DNA of 64,000 bases, taken from the NCBI RefSeq assembly GCF_002356315.1, contig NZ_AP018164.1, positions 1,054,001-1,118,000 on the forward strand, read 5' to 3'. Source of the DNA: Mycobacterium shigaense (GTDB taxonomy: Bacteria; Actinomycetota; Actinomycetes; Mycobacteriales; Mycobacteriaceae). Each line of letters starts with the position of its first letter. Position 1 is the stretch's first letter. The notes under the pieces are model-generated. The model was not told the origin of the DNA. It searched no databases and saw nothing but the letters and a program-made list of their open reading frames with translations. This document shows, one piece after another, positions 10,673-21,028 of this stretch. The translations under genes were made by a program, and so were the position numbers.

Positions 10673-11293
10673 GTGATCGTCCTGGCCCTCGACACCGCCA
10701 CCCCGGCTGTCACCGCAGGAGTCGTGCGGCGTGACAATCTGGCCGTGCTGGGTGAGCGGGTCATCGTCGACGCGCGGGCTCACGCCGAACGGCTCACCCC
10801 GAACGTACTGGCCGCGCTCGCGGATGCCGGGCTGACGATGGCCGACCTTGACGCCGTGGTGGTGGGTTGCGGTCCCGGTCCCTTCACCGGCCTGCGCGCC
10901 GGGATGGCGACCGCGGCCGCCTTCGGTCACGCGCTCAACATCCCGGTGCGCGGGGTGTGCAGCCTGGACGCCATCGGCGTGCGCACCGCCGGCGACACTC
11001 TGGTGGTCACCGACGCCCGCCGCCGCGAGGTGTACTGGGCCCGCTACCGCGACGGGTCCCGCACGGCGGGGCCGGGGGTCGACGCCGCGACCGACGTCGA
11101 CCCCGGACCGGCCCGGGCGGTGGCCGGTTCTCCCGAACACGCGGCGCTGTTCGACCTGCCGCGCCTCGAACCGGTTTACCCGACACCGGCCGGCCTGGTC
11201 GCCGCGGTGCCCGACTGGTCGCAGCGCCCGGCGCCGCTGGTGGCGCTGTACCTGCGCCGGCCGGACGCCAAGCCGCTGGCGGCCCGACCGTGA
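10673..11293 (+). CDS. tsaB: tRNA t6A synthesis protein TsaB
   Basis: 206 residues, ASKHA-fold partner of TsaD in forming N6-threonylcarbamoyladenosine at position 37 of ANN-decoding tRNAs. The N-terminal [17 protein letters not shown] and the [20 protein letters not shown] segment are typical. I chose GTG 10673 because it begins exactly at the conserved strand; the upstream in-frame extension overlaps the divergent MFS promoter region. The stop overlaps the rimI start by four bases, so translation is probably coupled. In M. tuberculosis this gene follows alr and tsaE; here the transporter/NRPS block takes that place, so tsaB-rimI-tsaD must have its own promoter in 10510-10672. Confidence 0.92.
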   Translation: MIVLALDTATPAVTAGVVRRDNLAVLGERVIVDARAHAERLTPNVLAALADAGLTMADLDAVVVGCGPGPFTGLRAGMATAAAFGHALNIPVRGVCSLDAIGVRTAGDTLVVTDARRREVYWARYRDGSRTAGPGVDAATDVDPGPARAVAGSPEHAALFDLPRLEPVYPTPAGLVAAVPDWSQRPAPLVALYLRRPDAKPLAARP

Positions 11294-11760
11294 CCGCCTG
11301 CAGCGGGCCCGTGATCGTCGGCGCCTTGACTCCGGCCGATGCCGAGCGTTGCGCCGAGCTCGAGGCGCTGCTCTTCGACGGCGACGACCCCTGGCCGGCG
11401 GTGGCGTTTCACCGCGAATTGGCCAGTGCCCACAATCATTACGTGGGCGCGCGGACCGGGGGCCTGCTGGTGGGCTACGCCGGCATCTCCCGGCTGGGCC
11501 GCAGGCCGCCGTTCGAATACGAGGTGCACACCATCGGTGTCGATCCGGTCTATCAGGGGCACGGCATCGGTCGCCGGCTGCTCGAGGAGCTGCTCACGTT
11601 CGCCCGCGACGGCGTCGTCTACCTGGAGGTCCGCACCGACAACGAGCCGGCCATCGCGCTCTACCGCAGCGTGGGCTTCGCGCAGATCGGGGTGCGCAAG
11701 CGCTATTACCGAGTCAGCGGCGCGGACGCCTACACGATGCGGCGGGAGGCGCTGAAATGA
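11290..11760 (+). CDS. rimI: Ribosomal protein/TsaD-associated N-acetyltransferase RimI
   Basis: 156-residue GNAT acetyltransferase. The acetyl-CoA loop [14 protein letters not shown], followed by the strand [21 protein letters not shown] and the KRYYR segment, is the RimI signature. The family acetylates protein N-termini; bacterial RimI classically modifies S18. GTG 11290 overlaps the tsaB stop, and the gene's own stop overlaps the tsaD ATG (ATGA at 11757-11760), giving a tightly coupled tsaB-rimI-tsaD unit as in other mycobacteria. Confidence 0.92.
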   Translation: MTACSGPVIVGALTPADAERCAELEALLFDGDDPWPAVAFHRELASAHNHYVGARTGGLLVGYAGISRLGRRPPFEYEVHTIGVDPVYQGHGIGRRLLEELLTFARDGVVYLEVRTDNEPAIALYRSVGFAQIGVRKRYYRVSGADAYTMRREALK

Positions 11761-12797
11761 CCCCGCGGACCATTTTGGCGATCGAAACCTCCTGCGACGA
11801 AACGGGAGTCGGTATCGCGCGGCTGGACGCCGACGGCACCGTGACGCTGTTGGCCGACGAGGTCGCCTCCAGCGTCGACGAGCACGTCCGGTTCGGCGGC
11901 GTGGTGCCCGAGATCGCCTCGCGAGCACACCTGGAGGCGCTCGGCCCGGCGATGCGCCGGGCGCTGCAGGCCGCACAGCTGGACAAGCCCGACATTGTCG
12001 CGGCCACCATCGGACCCGGCCTGGCCGGCGCCTTGTTGGTGGGAGTTGCTGCGGCCAAGGCATATTCGGCGGCCTGGGGCGTGCCGTTCTACGCCGTGAA
12101 CCACCTCGGTGGGCATTTGGCAGCCGACGCGTACGAACACGGACCGCTGCCCGAGTGCGTGGCGCTGCTGGTGTCCGGGGGCCATACCCACCTGCTGCAG
12201 GTTCGTTCACTCGGCGAGCCGATCATCGAGCTGGGCAGCACGCTCGACGACGCCGCCGGCGAGGCCTACGACAAGGTGGCGCGGATGCTGGGCCTGGGCT
12301 ATCCGGGCGGCCGGGTGCTCGACGAGCTGGCGCGCACCTGCGGCCGGGAGGCCGCGGAGATCCCCGCGTTCCCACGCGGCATGACCGGCCCTTCCGACGA
12401 CCCGTATGCCTTCAGCTTCTCCGGGCTCAAGACCGCCGTCGCGCGTTACGTGGAAAGCCATCCGGACGCGAGCACGGCCGACATCGCCGCCGGCTTCCAG
12501 GAAGCGGTCGCCGATGTGCTGACCCGCAAGGCGGTGCGCGCCGCGACGGGGCTGGGCGTGCAGACGCTGCTGATCGCCGGGGGAGTGGCCGCCAACTCGC
12601 GGCTGCGCGAGCTGGCCACCGAACGCTGCGCCGAGGCCGGGCTGACGCTGCGCATCCCCAGGCCCGGGTTGTGCACCGACAACGGCGGCATGATCGCGTC
12701 GTTCGCCGCGCACCTGGTGGCCGCCGGCGCGGCGCCGTCCCCGCTGGATGTGCCGAGCGACCCGGGTCTGCCGGTGGTAAAAGCCCAGGTGAGCTGA
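11757..12797 (+). CDS. tsaD: tRNA N6-adenosine threonylcarbamoyltransferase TsaD
   Basis: 346 residues, the catalytic subunit that transfers threonylcarbamoyl from its AMP adduct to A37 of tRNA, together with TsaB and TsaE. Visible are the start [17 protein letters not shown], the metal-binding NHLGGH pair of histidines, SGGHTH, the FSFSGLKTA segment and the late metal ligand in TDNGGM. Length and ends match the family. It is the last gene of the coupled tsaB-rimI-tsaD unit and is followed by the heat-shock control region of groES. Confidence 0.96.
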   Translation: MTPRTILAIETSCDETGVGIARLDADGTVTLLADEVASSVDEHVRFGGVVPEIASRAHLEALGPAMRRALQAAQLDKPDIVAATIGPGLAGALLVGVAAAKAYSAAWGVPFYAVNHLGGHLAADAYEHGPLPECVALLVSGGHTHLLQVRSLGEPIIELGSTLDDAAGEAYDKVARMLGLGYPGGRVLDELARTCGREAAEIPAFPRGMTGPSDDPYAFSFSGLKTAVARYVESHPDASTADIAAGFQEAVADVLTRKAVRAATGLGVQTLLIAGGVAANSRLRELATERCAEAGLTLRIPRPGLCTDNGGMIASFAAHLVAAGAAPSPLDVPSDPGLPVVKAQVS

Positions 12798-12842
12798 GCT
12801 GAGAGCGTAAATGCGAAGGAAGCAGCAGGGCGGTCTTGAGTG

Positions 12843-12869
12843 CTAGCACTCTCATGTATAGAGTGCTAG
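12843..12869 (+). promoter_or_regulatory. CIRCE element (HrcA operator) upstream of groES
   Basis: CTAGCACTC (12843-12851), nine bases, then GAGTGCTAG (12861-12869): perfect 9-base arms matching the CIRCE form TTAGCACTC-N9-GAGTGCTAA except for the end bases. The left arm also belongs to a perfect 14-base palindrome GAGTGCTAGCACTC at 12838-12851. It sits 168 bases before groES; HrcA binding here represses the operon until heat or stress. Confidence 0.92.
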
Positions 12870-13037
12870 GTGGCAATCGGCCAGCCCGTGTGTCGGCTCC
12901 CGCGACGACGGCGCTCGGGCCTGGACGGCTGCCGAATCATCTGGTAATTCGGACGGTTCGGGGCGCAGCCCCGGAACGACCGCCAACTCCGGTCCGGGGA
13001 TGACCCGGGCCCGATCCAAATAGTGGAGGCCCCAATC

Positions 13038-13340
13038 GTGGCGAAGGTGAATATCAAGCCACTCGAGGACAAGATCCTCGTGCAGGCCAACGAGGCCGAG
13101 ACCACGACCGCGTCCGGTCTGGTTATTCCTGACACCGCCAAGGAGAAGCCGCAAGAAGGCACCGTCGTCGCAGTCGGCCCCGGCCGCTGGGACGAGGATG
13201 GCGCGAAGCGGATCCCCGTCGACGTGTCGGAGGGTGACACCGTCATCTACAGCAAGTACGGCGGCACCGAGATCAAGTACAACGGCGAGGAGTACCTGAT
13301 CCTGTCGGCACGCGACGTGCTGGCTGTCGTTTCCAAGTAA
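13038..13340 (+). CDS. groES: Co-chaperonin GroES
   Basis: 100-residue heptameric co-chaperonin capping GroEL. The sequence from [13 protein letters not shown] through the mobile-loop region and [14 protein letters not shown] to the end is the standard mycobacterial Cpn10. GTG 13038 was chosen over the in-frame ATG 13023 because it gives the canonical N-terminus and has a GGAGG ribosome-binding site at 13025-13029. It is under CIRCE control and is followed by groEL1 after 84 bases containing a large hairpin. Confidence 0.97.
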   Translation: MAKVNIKPLEDKILVQANEAETTTASGLVIPDTAKEKPQEGTVVAVGPGRWDEDGAKRIPVDVSEGDTVIYSKYGGTEIKYNGEEYLILSARDVLAVVSK

Positions 13341-13348
13341 ACAACCGT

Positions 13349-13398
13349 GTCCGCCCCGGCGATCCCCGTGTGTTGCACGGGCGATTTCCGGGGCGGAC
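13349..13398 (+). other. Two-part RNA hairpin between groES and groEL1
   Basis: An outer perfect 11-base stem (GTCCGCCCCGG at 13349-13359 with CCGGGGCGGAC at 13388-13398) encloses an inner 6-base stem (CCCGTG at 13365-13370, CACGGG at 13376-13381, five-base loop). There is no U tract, so it is not a plain terminator. The M. tuberculosis groES-groEL1 message is known to be cleaved after transcription; this structure is a candidate processing or stability element. Confidence 0.75.
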
Positions 13399-13409
13399 TG
13401 CGTTGATAG

Positions 13410-15047
<1,638 letters not shown>

Positions 15048-15057
15048 GTAGCGGCAT

Positions 15058-15094
15058 GAGAACGCCCCCGGCCGGCATGGTCGGGGGCGTTCTC
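15058..15094 (+). terminator. Hairpin terminator after groEL1
   Basis: Perfect 13-base stem: GAGAACGCCCCCG (15058-15070), 11-base loop, CGGGGGCGTTCTC (15082-15094). It begins 10 bases after the groEL1 stop. Mycobacterial terminators often lack a U run, as here. Confidence 0.9.
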
Positions 15095-15291
15095 GCTCGT
15101 GGCCCAGGTTGACGAGTTCTGGCCGTCGACGGGTGAGACGCGCACGTCGTTCAGGCCGACCGCGAACCTGAGCAGCCAGGCATTCGTCTGCGGATATCGA
15201 CCGAAGACCCTTCGACTGATGACTTTGTCCCGGTCCCGACGGCTTGCGCCGAAGCGACGATGGTGACAGGTGACTTGGTCAAGGAGCAGAC

Positions 15292-15663
15292 ATGATCGAC
15301 TACGAGTTGGACAAACCCCACTCGATTCTTCGCGTGCGGCCCGAATCATCGCTCGGCAAGGACGACTTCGCCGAACTTGCCAAGGTCGTCGACCCAGAGA
15401 TCGAAGCAGGCGGCGCCCTTGCCGGCCTCATCATCGAAGCGCCGCACTTTCCCGGGTGGGACAGTTTCGCGGCGCTGGTGACTCACCTGAAATTCGTGCG
15501 CGATCATCACCAGCATGTCAGGAAGATCGCCGTCGTCACCGACTCACAGCTGGGCGATTTGGCCGAGCATCTGGCTTCGCATTTCGTCGCTGCAGACATT
15601 CGTCATTTTCCGGCCGGTCAGATCGAGCAGGCCGAGGGCTGGATCATCGGCAACGAGGAGTAG
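15292..15663 (+). CDS. SpoIIAA/STAS-like protein
   Basis: 123 residues resembling the SpoIIAA-like (STAS, CRAL-TRIO-like) family of small cytosolic proteins: alternating strands and helices, with LRVRPESSLGKDDFAELAKVVDPEIEAGG near the start and GLIIEAPHFPGW in the middle. There are no catalytic residues or membrane segments. Members often bind small hydrophobic ligands, but the function of this one is unknown. ATG 15292 has AAGGAGC eight bases upstream. It is monocistronic and convergent with the TetR gene, the two stops lying 3 bases apart. Confidence 0.8.
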   Translation: MIDYELDKPHSILRVRPESSLGKDDFAELAKVVDPEIEAGGALAGLIIEAPHFPGWDSFAALVTHLKFVRDHHQHVRKIAVVTDSQLGDLAEHLASHFVAADIRHFPAGQIEQAEGWIIGNEE

Positions 15664-15665
15664 GC

Positions 15666-16466
15666 CTAACGACCCGACGCCGCCACGGCGCGCACGAATC
15701 CCTCGGCGAAGATGTCGCAGACGGTGTCGATGTCCGGTAGCGAGAATGCGGGGATATCCGGCAGCGCGGGCCGGCTGAGTACGTGAAGCATGATGGGGCC
15801 CAACAGTTGTTGGGCCAGCAGCGGCAGGGGCATGTCGCGGATATGCCCGGCGCGGATCTCTGCCTCGAACCAGCGACCCAGTACGGCGAGCAAGCGGGGC
15901 GGACCGTAGGCCGCGAGGGACTGCACGGCCGGGCTGGTGGGCCGGGCGAAGGCTTCGGCGAAAATCGCCGGGGCGATGCGCGGTTCGCGGCTCAGCGCGT
16001 TGGCCACCGTGCGGTAGAAGCCGCGCACCATGTCGAGCAGGTCACCGCCGGGGTGCGCGAGATATTCCTCGATGTCGAGGACGGGGCTGTGGCGCTCGAA
16101 GACCGCCCGCATCAACTCGTCGCGCCCGCCGAAGACCGCGTGCAGGCTGTAGACCGAGCAGTCCGCGTTAGCGGCAACGGCTTCCAATGTTGCTGCGGCA
16201 AGCCCGGATTCGCTGATTAGCGCTGCGGCGGCAGCGACCGCACGGGTGCGAACGGGAGGTAAGCCACCGGGGTCGACGCCCGCGGCGCGAACCGCGTCGT
16301 TCAGCGCGGCGCGTGATCCGTCAAAGCGCCGTAGCAGGGTGCTGCGGGAGATGCCGGCTTCCGCGGCGATCATCGCGACGGGAACGTCGGCCACGTCCTT
16401 TCCCAGTTTCGCTGCGGCGCGTACGGCGGCGTTGACCACCTGCGGCGTCGACACCGGCCGGGCCAT
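15666..16466 (-). CDS. TetR-family transcriptional regulator
   Basis: 266 residues. The N-terminal helix-turn-helix (residues ~30-55, VPVAMIAAEAGISRSTLLRRF) is TetR-like; the first helix is degenerate and preceded by an Ala-rich stretch. The C-terminal ligand domain includes FAEAFARPTSP. It is divergent from the flavin monooxygenase (77 bases apart) and so is likely its repressor, responding to that enzyme's substrate; this is inferred from position only. Confidence 0.85.
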   Translation of the reverse strand: MARPVSTPQVVNAAVRAAAKLGKDVADVPVAMIAAEAGISRSTLLRRFDGSRAALNDAVRAAGVDPGGLPPVRTRAVAAAAALISESGLAAATLEAVAANADCSVYSLHAVFGGRDELMRAVFERHSPVLDIEEYLAHPGGDLLDMVRGFYRTVANALSREPRIAPAIFAEAFARPTSPAVQSLAAYGPPRLLAVLGRWFEAEIRAGHIRDMPLPLLAQQLLGPIMLHVLSRPALPDIPAFSLPDIDTVCDIFAEGFVRAVAASGR

Positions 16467-16492
16467 ACTGCCTCCTCACCGCGTCTGATACG

Positions 16493-16505
16493 CTACTTTA
16501 TGTAG
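16493..16505. promoter_or_regulatory. Weak inverted repeat in the TetR/monooxygenase promoter gap
   Basis: CTAC at 16493-16496 and GTAG at 16502-16505, five bases between. The arms are short, so this is only a candidate operator for the divergent TetR protein. Confidence 0.3.
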
Positions 16506-16543
16506 TCTGCAATTCTATTCCAAAACTCGACGAGGAGCGCGCC

Positions 16544-17785
16544 ATGACACAAGTTGTGCAGACCCAGGTCTGCGTCGCCGGTGGCGGCCCCGCCGGCCTC
16601 GTACACGCCCTGCTGCTCGCCCGCGCCGGGATCCGGGTCGTCGTCTTGGAAAAGCACAACGACTTCCTGCGCGACTTCCGCGGCGACACCGTGCACCCGA
16701 GCACCCTGCGGATCATGGACGAGCTGGGATTCATCGACGAGTTTTTGAAGCTGCCGCACACCAAGATCCACCGTCTTGCCTTCGACGCCGGTGGTTCGAT
16801 TCGCACCGTGGGCAACTTCAAGGCACTCCAGTGGCTCGGCTTCAAGCCCTATATCGCCATGATGCCGCAGTGGGACTTTCTGGACTTCATCGCGGAAAAG
16901 GCTGCTGCCTACCCGGAATTCACCTTGATCCAGAACGCCGAGGTCACCGACCTGATCCTGGACGGCGATCGGGTGGTCGGGGTGCGCACACCGGATCTTG
17001 AGGTCCGGGCCGAGCTGGTGGTGGCCGCCGACGGCCGCAAGTCCGCGGTGCGTGCCGCGGCGGGATTGCAGACCGCCGCCGCACATTCCCCGATGGACGT
17101 GCTGTGGTTCCGGCTGAAATGGCGCCCCGGCGACCCTCAGGAACTGTTTGCGGTGCTTCGCAAGGGCCTGATGATGGCCATGATCTACCGCGGCGACTAC
17201 TGGCAGGTCGCCTATCTGATGCCCAAGGGGGCCAGCCCCCGGGGCGGATCGCTGGAGGAGTTCAAGCAGCTGATCGTCACCGCGCAGCCTCGGCTGCGTG
17301 AGCATGTCAACGATCTGACCTCGTGGGACGACACCAGCGAACTCGACGTGCGGGTGGACCGGCTCGCGACGTGGTGGCGTACCGGCCTACTGTGCATCGG
17401 CGATGCCGCACACGCGATGTCGCCGGCCGGTGGGGTCGGCATCAACCTTGCGGTCGCCGATGCGGTGGCCGCGGCCAACATCTTGTGCGCCCCGCTGCGC
17501 GAACACCGGTTGACCGACGCCGACCTGGCCAAGGTGCAGCGTCGCCGGGAATTGCCGACTCGGATCGTTCAGGCGGTTCAGGTGCTGGCGCAGGACAGGG
17601 TGGTGGCGCCCAATTTGACCGGTGACCTGTCGCCGATCCAGGTCCCCAAGATCACCGGATGGGGCCCGCTGCAATTGATTCCACCGATCTTCGTGGGACG
17701 GGGCTTCCGTCCGGAGCGCGTCCGCACTCCGGACACACACCTCGAGAACTACTGCCCGGCTGCGGGTGGCGTCGGCGGCAAGTAG
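16544..17785 (+). CDS. FAD-dependent class A monooxygenase (UbiH/PHBH-like)
   Basis: 413 residues of the p-hydroxybenzoate hydroxylase fold. Visible are the Rossmann dinucleotide motif VAGGGPAGL (residues ~10-18), the DG motif VAADGRKSAVR (~163) and the FAD ribityl motif GDAAHAMSPAGGVGINLAVADA split around residue 285. Such enzymes hydroxylate aromatic or isoprenoid rings using NAD(P)H and O2. The substrate is not deducible. The start is preceded by GAGGAG. It is divergent from the TetR gene, which probably controls it, and convergent with the secreted-protein gene behind it. Confidence 0.88.
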   Translation: MTQVVQTQVCVAGGGPAGLVHALLLARAGIRVVVLEKHNDFLRDFRGDTVHPSTLRIMDELGFIDEFLKLPHTKIHRLAFDAGGSIRTVGNFKALQWLGFKPYIAMMPQWDFLDFIAEKAAAYPEFTLIQNAEVTDLILDGDRVVGVRTPDLEVRAELVVAADGRKSAVRAAAGLQTAAAHSPMDVLWFRLKWRPGDPQELFAVLRKGLMMAMIYRGDYWQVAYLMPKGASPRGGSLEEFKQLIVTAQPRLREHVNDLTSWDDTSELDVRVDRLATWWRTGLLCIGDAAHAMSPAGGVGINLAVADAVAAANILCAPLREHRLTDADLAKVQRRRELPTRIVQAVQVLAQDRVVAPNLTGDLSPIQVPKITGWGPLQLIPPIFVGRGFRPERVRTPDTHLENYCPAAGGVGGK

Positions 17786-17787
17786 CG

Positions 17788-18170
17788 CTACTGCGCGACG
17801 GGCTGGATGGACACGAGCCGGAACCAGCCAGGTCGGCATTGGCCACCCCGTCGATCGCGGCATCCCAGCGATGGACCGAGTCGGGCGGCGTATCGCCGAA
17901 TCCTCGCGACTTCAGGTACGCATCGGCTCGGCCCGAAAGCGTCACCGGCGCCCCGCCGCCGACCAGCGTCCCGGCGATCGTCCCCTCGACGGTATCGGCG
18001 GTCACCGAACTCAGCCTGGCGGAGCACGCGTTGCCATCAGTGTGGGACGCCGGCGGACAGCTGCCGGGCGGCGGGTCGGCGTGTGCCGGAGCGGCGATCA
18101 CGCCGAGGGCAAACGCGTGCACCAACAGTCCGGCGCCGACTGCGGCCAATGCGGTGCGAGAGTGAGCCAT
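17788..18170 (-). pseudogene. Secreted mycobacterial protein, probable 1-base frameshift
   Basis: The reading frame from ATG 18170 encodes a Sec signal peptide (cleavage expected after APAHA) and a mature region starting DPPPGSCPPAS, with two Cys early. Read without correction the ORF continues to 17652, running antisense through the last 134 bases of the monooxygenase, with a Ser/Arg-rich tail and poor third-position GC. Shifting frame at about 17827 gives WFRLVSIQPVAQ and a stop at 17788, just after the monooxygenase stop, with GC at every third codon position. A lost base at that point is the likely explanation. The family is a small secreted protein of unknown function; whether the damage is biological or a sequencing error cannot be told. 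Confidence 0.65.
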
Positions 18171-18271
18171 CGGAGTGGTCCCTGGTGTCGTTCCCGGCGG
18201 TTACCGAAGTCCACGAAGCGTATTTGTCCTCGATCGCCAAAATCGCATTTCACGCCAAGTAATAACGCGGT

Positions 18272-18964
18272 CTACCACCCGTTTGCGGGCGGCGGGGGAT
18301 CGGACCGGCGCGAATCGTCGCCGAAGGCGCCGGGCGGACCCGGTGCGTTCAGTCCGAAGCGGACGCCCAGCATCCGGATGGCGAAGCAGACCGCCGCGGC
18401 CCCGAACGCGGCCGGCAATCCGTACCAACCCATGCGCATGGCCGCCACCGTGATCGCCGCGGCCGCCAATGCCGGGATGGCATACAGCTCGCTGCGGAGC
18501 ACCGTCGGGATCCGGCCGATGAAGACGTCGCGAATCGTGCCACCACCCACGGCGGTGACGACACCGAGCAGCAGCGCGGGGGCGACTCCCAGCCCGAAGA
18601 CGACGGCTTTGTTGGTGCCGATGACCGCGTAGAAGCCCAGCCCCATCGCGTCGAGAATGATGATCGGCGTCTCCAGCCGGTGCAGCCACCTGCTGAGGAC
18701 GAAGGCGATCAGCGCGCCGGCGACGGCGAGCGCAAAGTACCGCCAGTCGCGGAACGTCACGGGCGGAATCGAGCCGAGCAGGACGTCCCGAATCACTCCG
18801 CCGCCCAACGCCGTAGCCATCCCGAGCGCCACGACGCCGACGATGTCGAGCCGCACGACGCGCACGGCGGTGAGCGCCCCGTTGAGACCAAAGACGAAAA
18901 TCCCGCTCAGATCCAACGCGAGCAGCAACGTCGGTTCGGTGTCCACATCCCCGCCCATCGGCAC
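18272..18964 (-). CDS. TRIC cation-channel family membrane protein
   Basis: 230 residues with about seven hydrophobic segments arranged as two similar halves, each carrying a glycine triplet motif (GGGVIRD and GGGTIRD). This is the signature of the bacterial TRIC (formerly UPF0126) family, trimeric monovalent cation channels of the inner membrane. The C-terminal tail is hydrophilic and Pro-rich. The start is GTG 18964 or ATG 18958. It stands alone, divergent from the adenylate cyclase. Confidence 0.85.
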   Translation of the reverse strand: MPMGGDVDTEPTLLLALDLSGIFVFGLNGALTAVRVVRLDIVGVVALGMATALGGGVIRDVLLGSIPPVTFRDWRYFALAVAGALIAFVLSRWLHRLETPIIILDAMGLGFYAVIGTNKAVVFGLGVAPALLLGVVTAVGGGTIRDVFIGRIPTVLRSELYAIPALAAAAITVAAMRMGWYGLPAAFGAAAVCFAIRMLGVRFGLNAPGPPGAFGDDSRRSDPPPPANGW

Positions 18965-19067
18965 GTCGTCGGCTACGCGGGAAATGTTGCCACCCGCCGC
19001 GGATGGTCATCTTCCCGGGCGCATTGTTTGCTGGTCAGCCTGGGCGAGGAGCGTTTAGGGTCGCCGC

Positions 19068-20660
19068 ATGGACCGCATCTGGCAGTGGACGTGGGATCGC
19101 TACAAGTCGAGGTACTCGTGGGCGGTTTACGCCATTGCGATCCCGCTTTCGCTGTCGGTGTACCTCGTGTGGTCGCTGCTCATGGTTGCTGTCGAAAGGT
19201 CGGACGACTACGTCGCGGCGGCCGCGCTCACCGTCATCGTCGCGCCGCTGCAGGCCTACGTGAGCCTGCTGCCCGGTTGGGGGCCGGGCCGCCGGGTGGA
19301 CCGGTGGGCTGCCGGCCGAGAGGCCGATCGGGTGGGGGCACTGGACGCCACCTATGTCTGGGCCAGGGGCGGCGGTGCCAGGACGCTGGCCACCAACACG
19401 GCATTGGTCGCGGTGTTGTCGGTTGCGGTCGCTGCGACCACCGGGGTGACGGGATCGCGGCTGGCCCAATACGGGATTTTGGGCCTGGCGATCGGGATGG
19501 CCGTCGGGCTGAGCATCATGCACACCTTCGCGGAGGCGGCGGTACGGCCGGCCAGGGTCGCCATCGCCGGTGACATCGGGATCGGCGACTCGCTGCCCCG
19601 GTCCCGGCCGACCTTTGCCGCGTGGTCGAACGTCTTCATCCTCGCGGTCGTGTTCATTTTCGTTGTCGACGGCGCGATGCTGATGACGGTGGTCGACGGG
19701 GCTCATGGGCAACCGCTTGTTTTCGGCGCGATCGCGGCTGTGTCGACACTCTGCTTCGGCGTGCCGTTCACTCTCGGCGCCGGGTTCTTGCCGTTGCTGC
19801 GGCCCATTCGCGATCTCGCCGAGGGCACCACCCGCGTCGCGGGCGGCGATTACAGCCGGCGCCTGCCGGTGGTCCAGGACGATGACCTCGGCGCGTTGGC
19901 CGCGTCGTTCAACCGTATGCAGGCGGGTCTGGTTGAGCGGCAACGACTTCAGTCGGCGTTCGGGACGTATGTCGACCCGGCCCTGGCGACGCGGCTGCTC
20001 GAGCAGGGCGACCACGTGTTCACCGGCGAGCGCCGCGAGGTGACGGTGATGTTCGTCGACATCCGCGATTTCACCCCGTTCGCCGAGGCGCATTCCGCCG
20101 AGGACACCGTCGCCCGGCTCAACGCCCTGTTCGAGATGGTCGTGCCGGCGGTCGTCGACGCGGGCGGGCACGTGAACAAGTTCCTCGGCGACGGCGCCTT
20201 GGCCGTCTTCGGCGCGCCGAATCACCTTGCCAGCCATGCCGATGCAGCCCTCAGCGCGGCGGTGTTGATTCACCGTCTGGTCGGCGGGCGCTTCGGCGCC
20301 GACCTTCGCATCGGCATCGGCATCAACACGGGAAAGGTCATTGCCGGCACCATCGGCGGCGGAGGCAAGCTCGAGTTCACGCTCATCGGCGACACCGTCA
20401 ACGTCGCCGCGCGCGTCGAGCAGCTGACCAAAACCACCGGCGACGCAATCCTTCTCACCGAGCAGACCGTCGACGCGCTGGACGCGCGACCGCCCGGACT
20501 CAGCGACCGCGGATCGCAGGCCTTGAGAGGTAAGTCGGCCCAGGTGCGACTCTTCGCGCTCGAGGTGTCGGCCGGCGGCTCGTCGTCAGAGGCCCGCGAT
20601 GACGATGCCCACGCCGATCACGACCGCGACCGACAGGGACACCAGCAGGAAACTGACTAG
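19068..20660 (+). CDS. Membrane-bound class III adenylate cyclase with HAMP domain
   Basis: 530 residues: six predicted membrane segments in the first ~250 residues, a HAMP linker (~255-305, with PIRDLAEGTTRVAGGDYSRR) and a class III cyclase domain (~330-495). The catalytic set is complete: metal-binding aspartates in MFVDIRDF and GDGA, the adenine-selecting Lys in KFLGDG, and the transition-state Asn/Arg in GDTVNVAAR. It belongs with the Rv1318c/Rv1319c/Rv1320c/Rv3645 group and makes cAMP. The last ~34 residues are low-complexity, rich in Asp and His, and lie antisense over the 3' end of the next gene. The signal sensed is unknown. Confidence 0.9.
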   Translation: MDRIWQWTWDRYKSRYSWAVYAIAIPLSLSVYLVWSLLMVAVERSDDYVAAAALTVIVAPLQAYVSLLPGWGPGRRVDRWAAGREADRVGALDATYVWARGGGARTLATNTALVAVLSVAVAATTGVTGSRLAQYGILGLAIGMAVGLSIMHTFAEAAVRPARVAIAGDIGIGDSLPRSRPTFAAWSNVFILAVVFIFVVDGAMLMTVVDGAHGQPLVFGAIAAVSTLCFGVPFTLGAGFLPLLRPIRDLAEGTTRVAGGDYSRRLPVVQDDDLGALAASFNRMQAGLVERQRLQSAFGTYVDPALATRLLEQGDHVFTGERREVTVMFVDIRDFTPFAEAHSAEDTVARLNALFEMVVPAVVDAGGHVNKFLGDGALAVFGAPNHLASHADAALSAAVLIHRLVGGRFGADLRIGIGINTGKVIAGTIGGGGKLEFTLIGDTVNVAARVEQLTKTTGDAILLTEQTVDALDARPPGLSDRGSQALRGKSAQVRLFALEVSAGGSSSEARDDDAHADHDRDRQGHQQETD

Positions 20661-20978
20661 GCTTTCCTTGGGCGCCGAGGCCTGGTGGTCACCCGTCGCG
20701 ATCGGCGCGAATTTGCGCCCGGCGCCCCACACCGCCGCGAGCAGCGAGGCCACCCAGTTCGCATAGGCGGAGTAGACGATGAGTGCGATCGCGGTGACTC
20801 CCCACGCGTGGGACAGGTGAAGGTGCGGCCAGAGCAACCCGAGCAGCACCAGGAACATGCCGTTGAGTACGGCCTCGAGGTGGCTCGACAATGCCATGCG
20901 CGGGTTCTTGAGCGCGGGAACGGCGAGCCCGGTCAGCAGTCCGAGCAGGAAGAGGACCAATCCGAGCTCGAACAACAT
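20586..20978 (-). CDS. Small four-helix membrane protein, HabB/styrene-oxide-isomerase-like
   Basis: 130 residues with four hydrophobic segments and the conserved KNPRMALSSHLEAVLNGMF region, which resembles hydroxylaminobenzene mutase HabB and related membrane isomerases. The match is from memory and the enzymatic role is unproven. ATG 20978 was chosen; GTG 20987 is an alternative. Its 3' end overlaps the adenylate cyclase by 75 bases tail to tail. Confidence 0.7.
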   Translation of the reverse strand: MLFELGLVLFLLGLLTGLAVPALKNPRMALSSHLEAVLNGMFLVLLGLLWPHLHLSHAWGVTAIALIVYSAYANWVASLLAAVWGAGRKFAPIATGDHQASAPKESLVSFLLVSLSVAVVIGVGIVIAGL

Positions 20979-21028
20979 TGTCTGCACGGTCAGTACTTTC
21001 GGCCTTGAACTGGCGGCGGGCGAGCGCG

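Noticed and set aside
15197-15210. DosR-like box upstream of the STAS-like gene
   Set aside because: TCGACCGAAGACCC matches only about 8 of 14 core positions and lacks the leading G triplet; not convincing.
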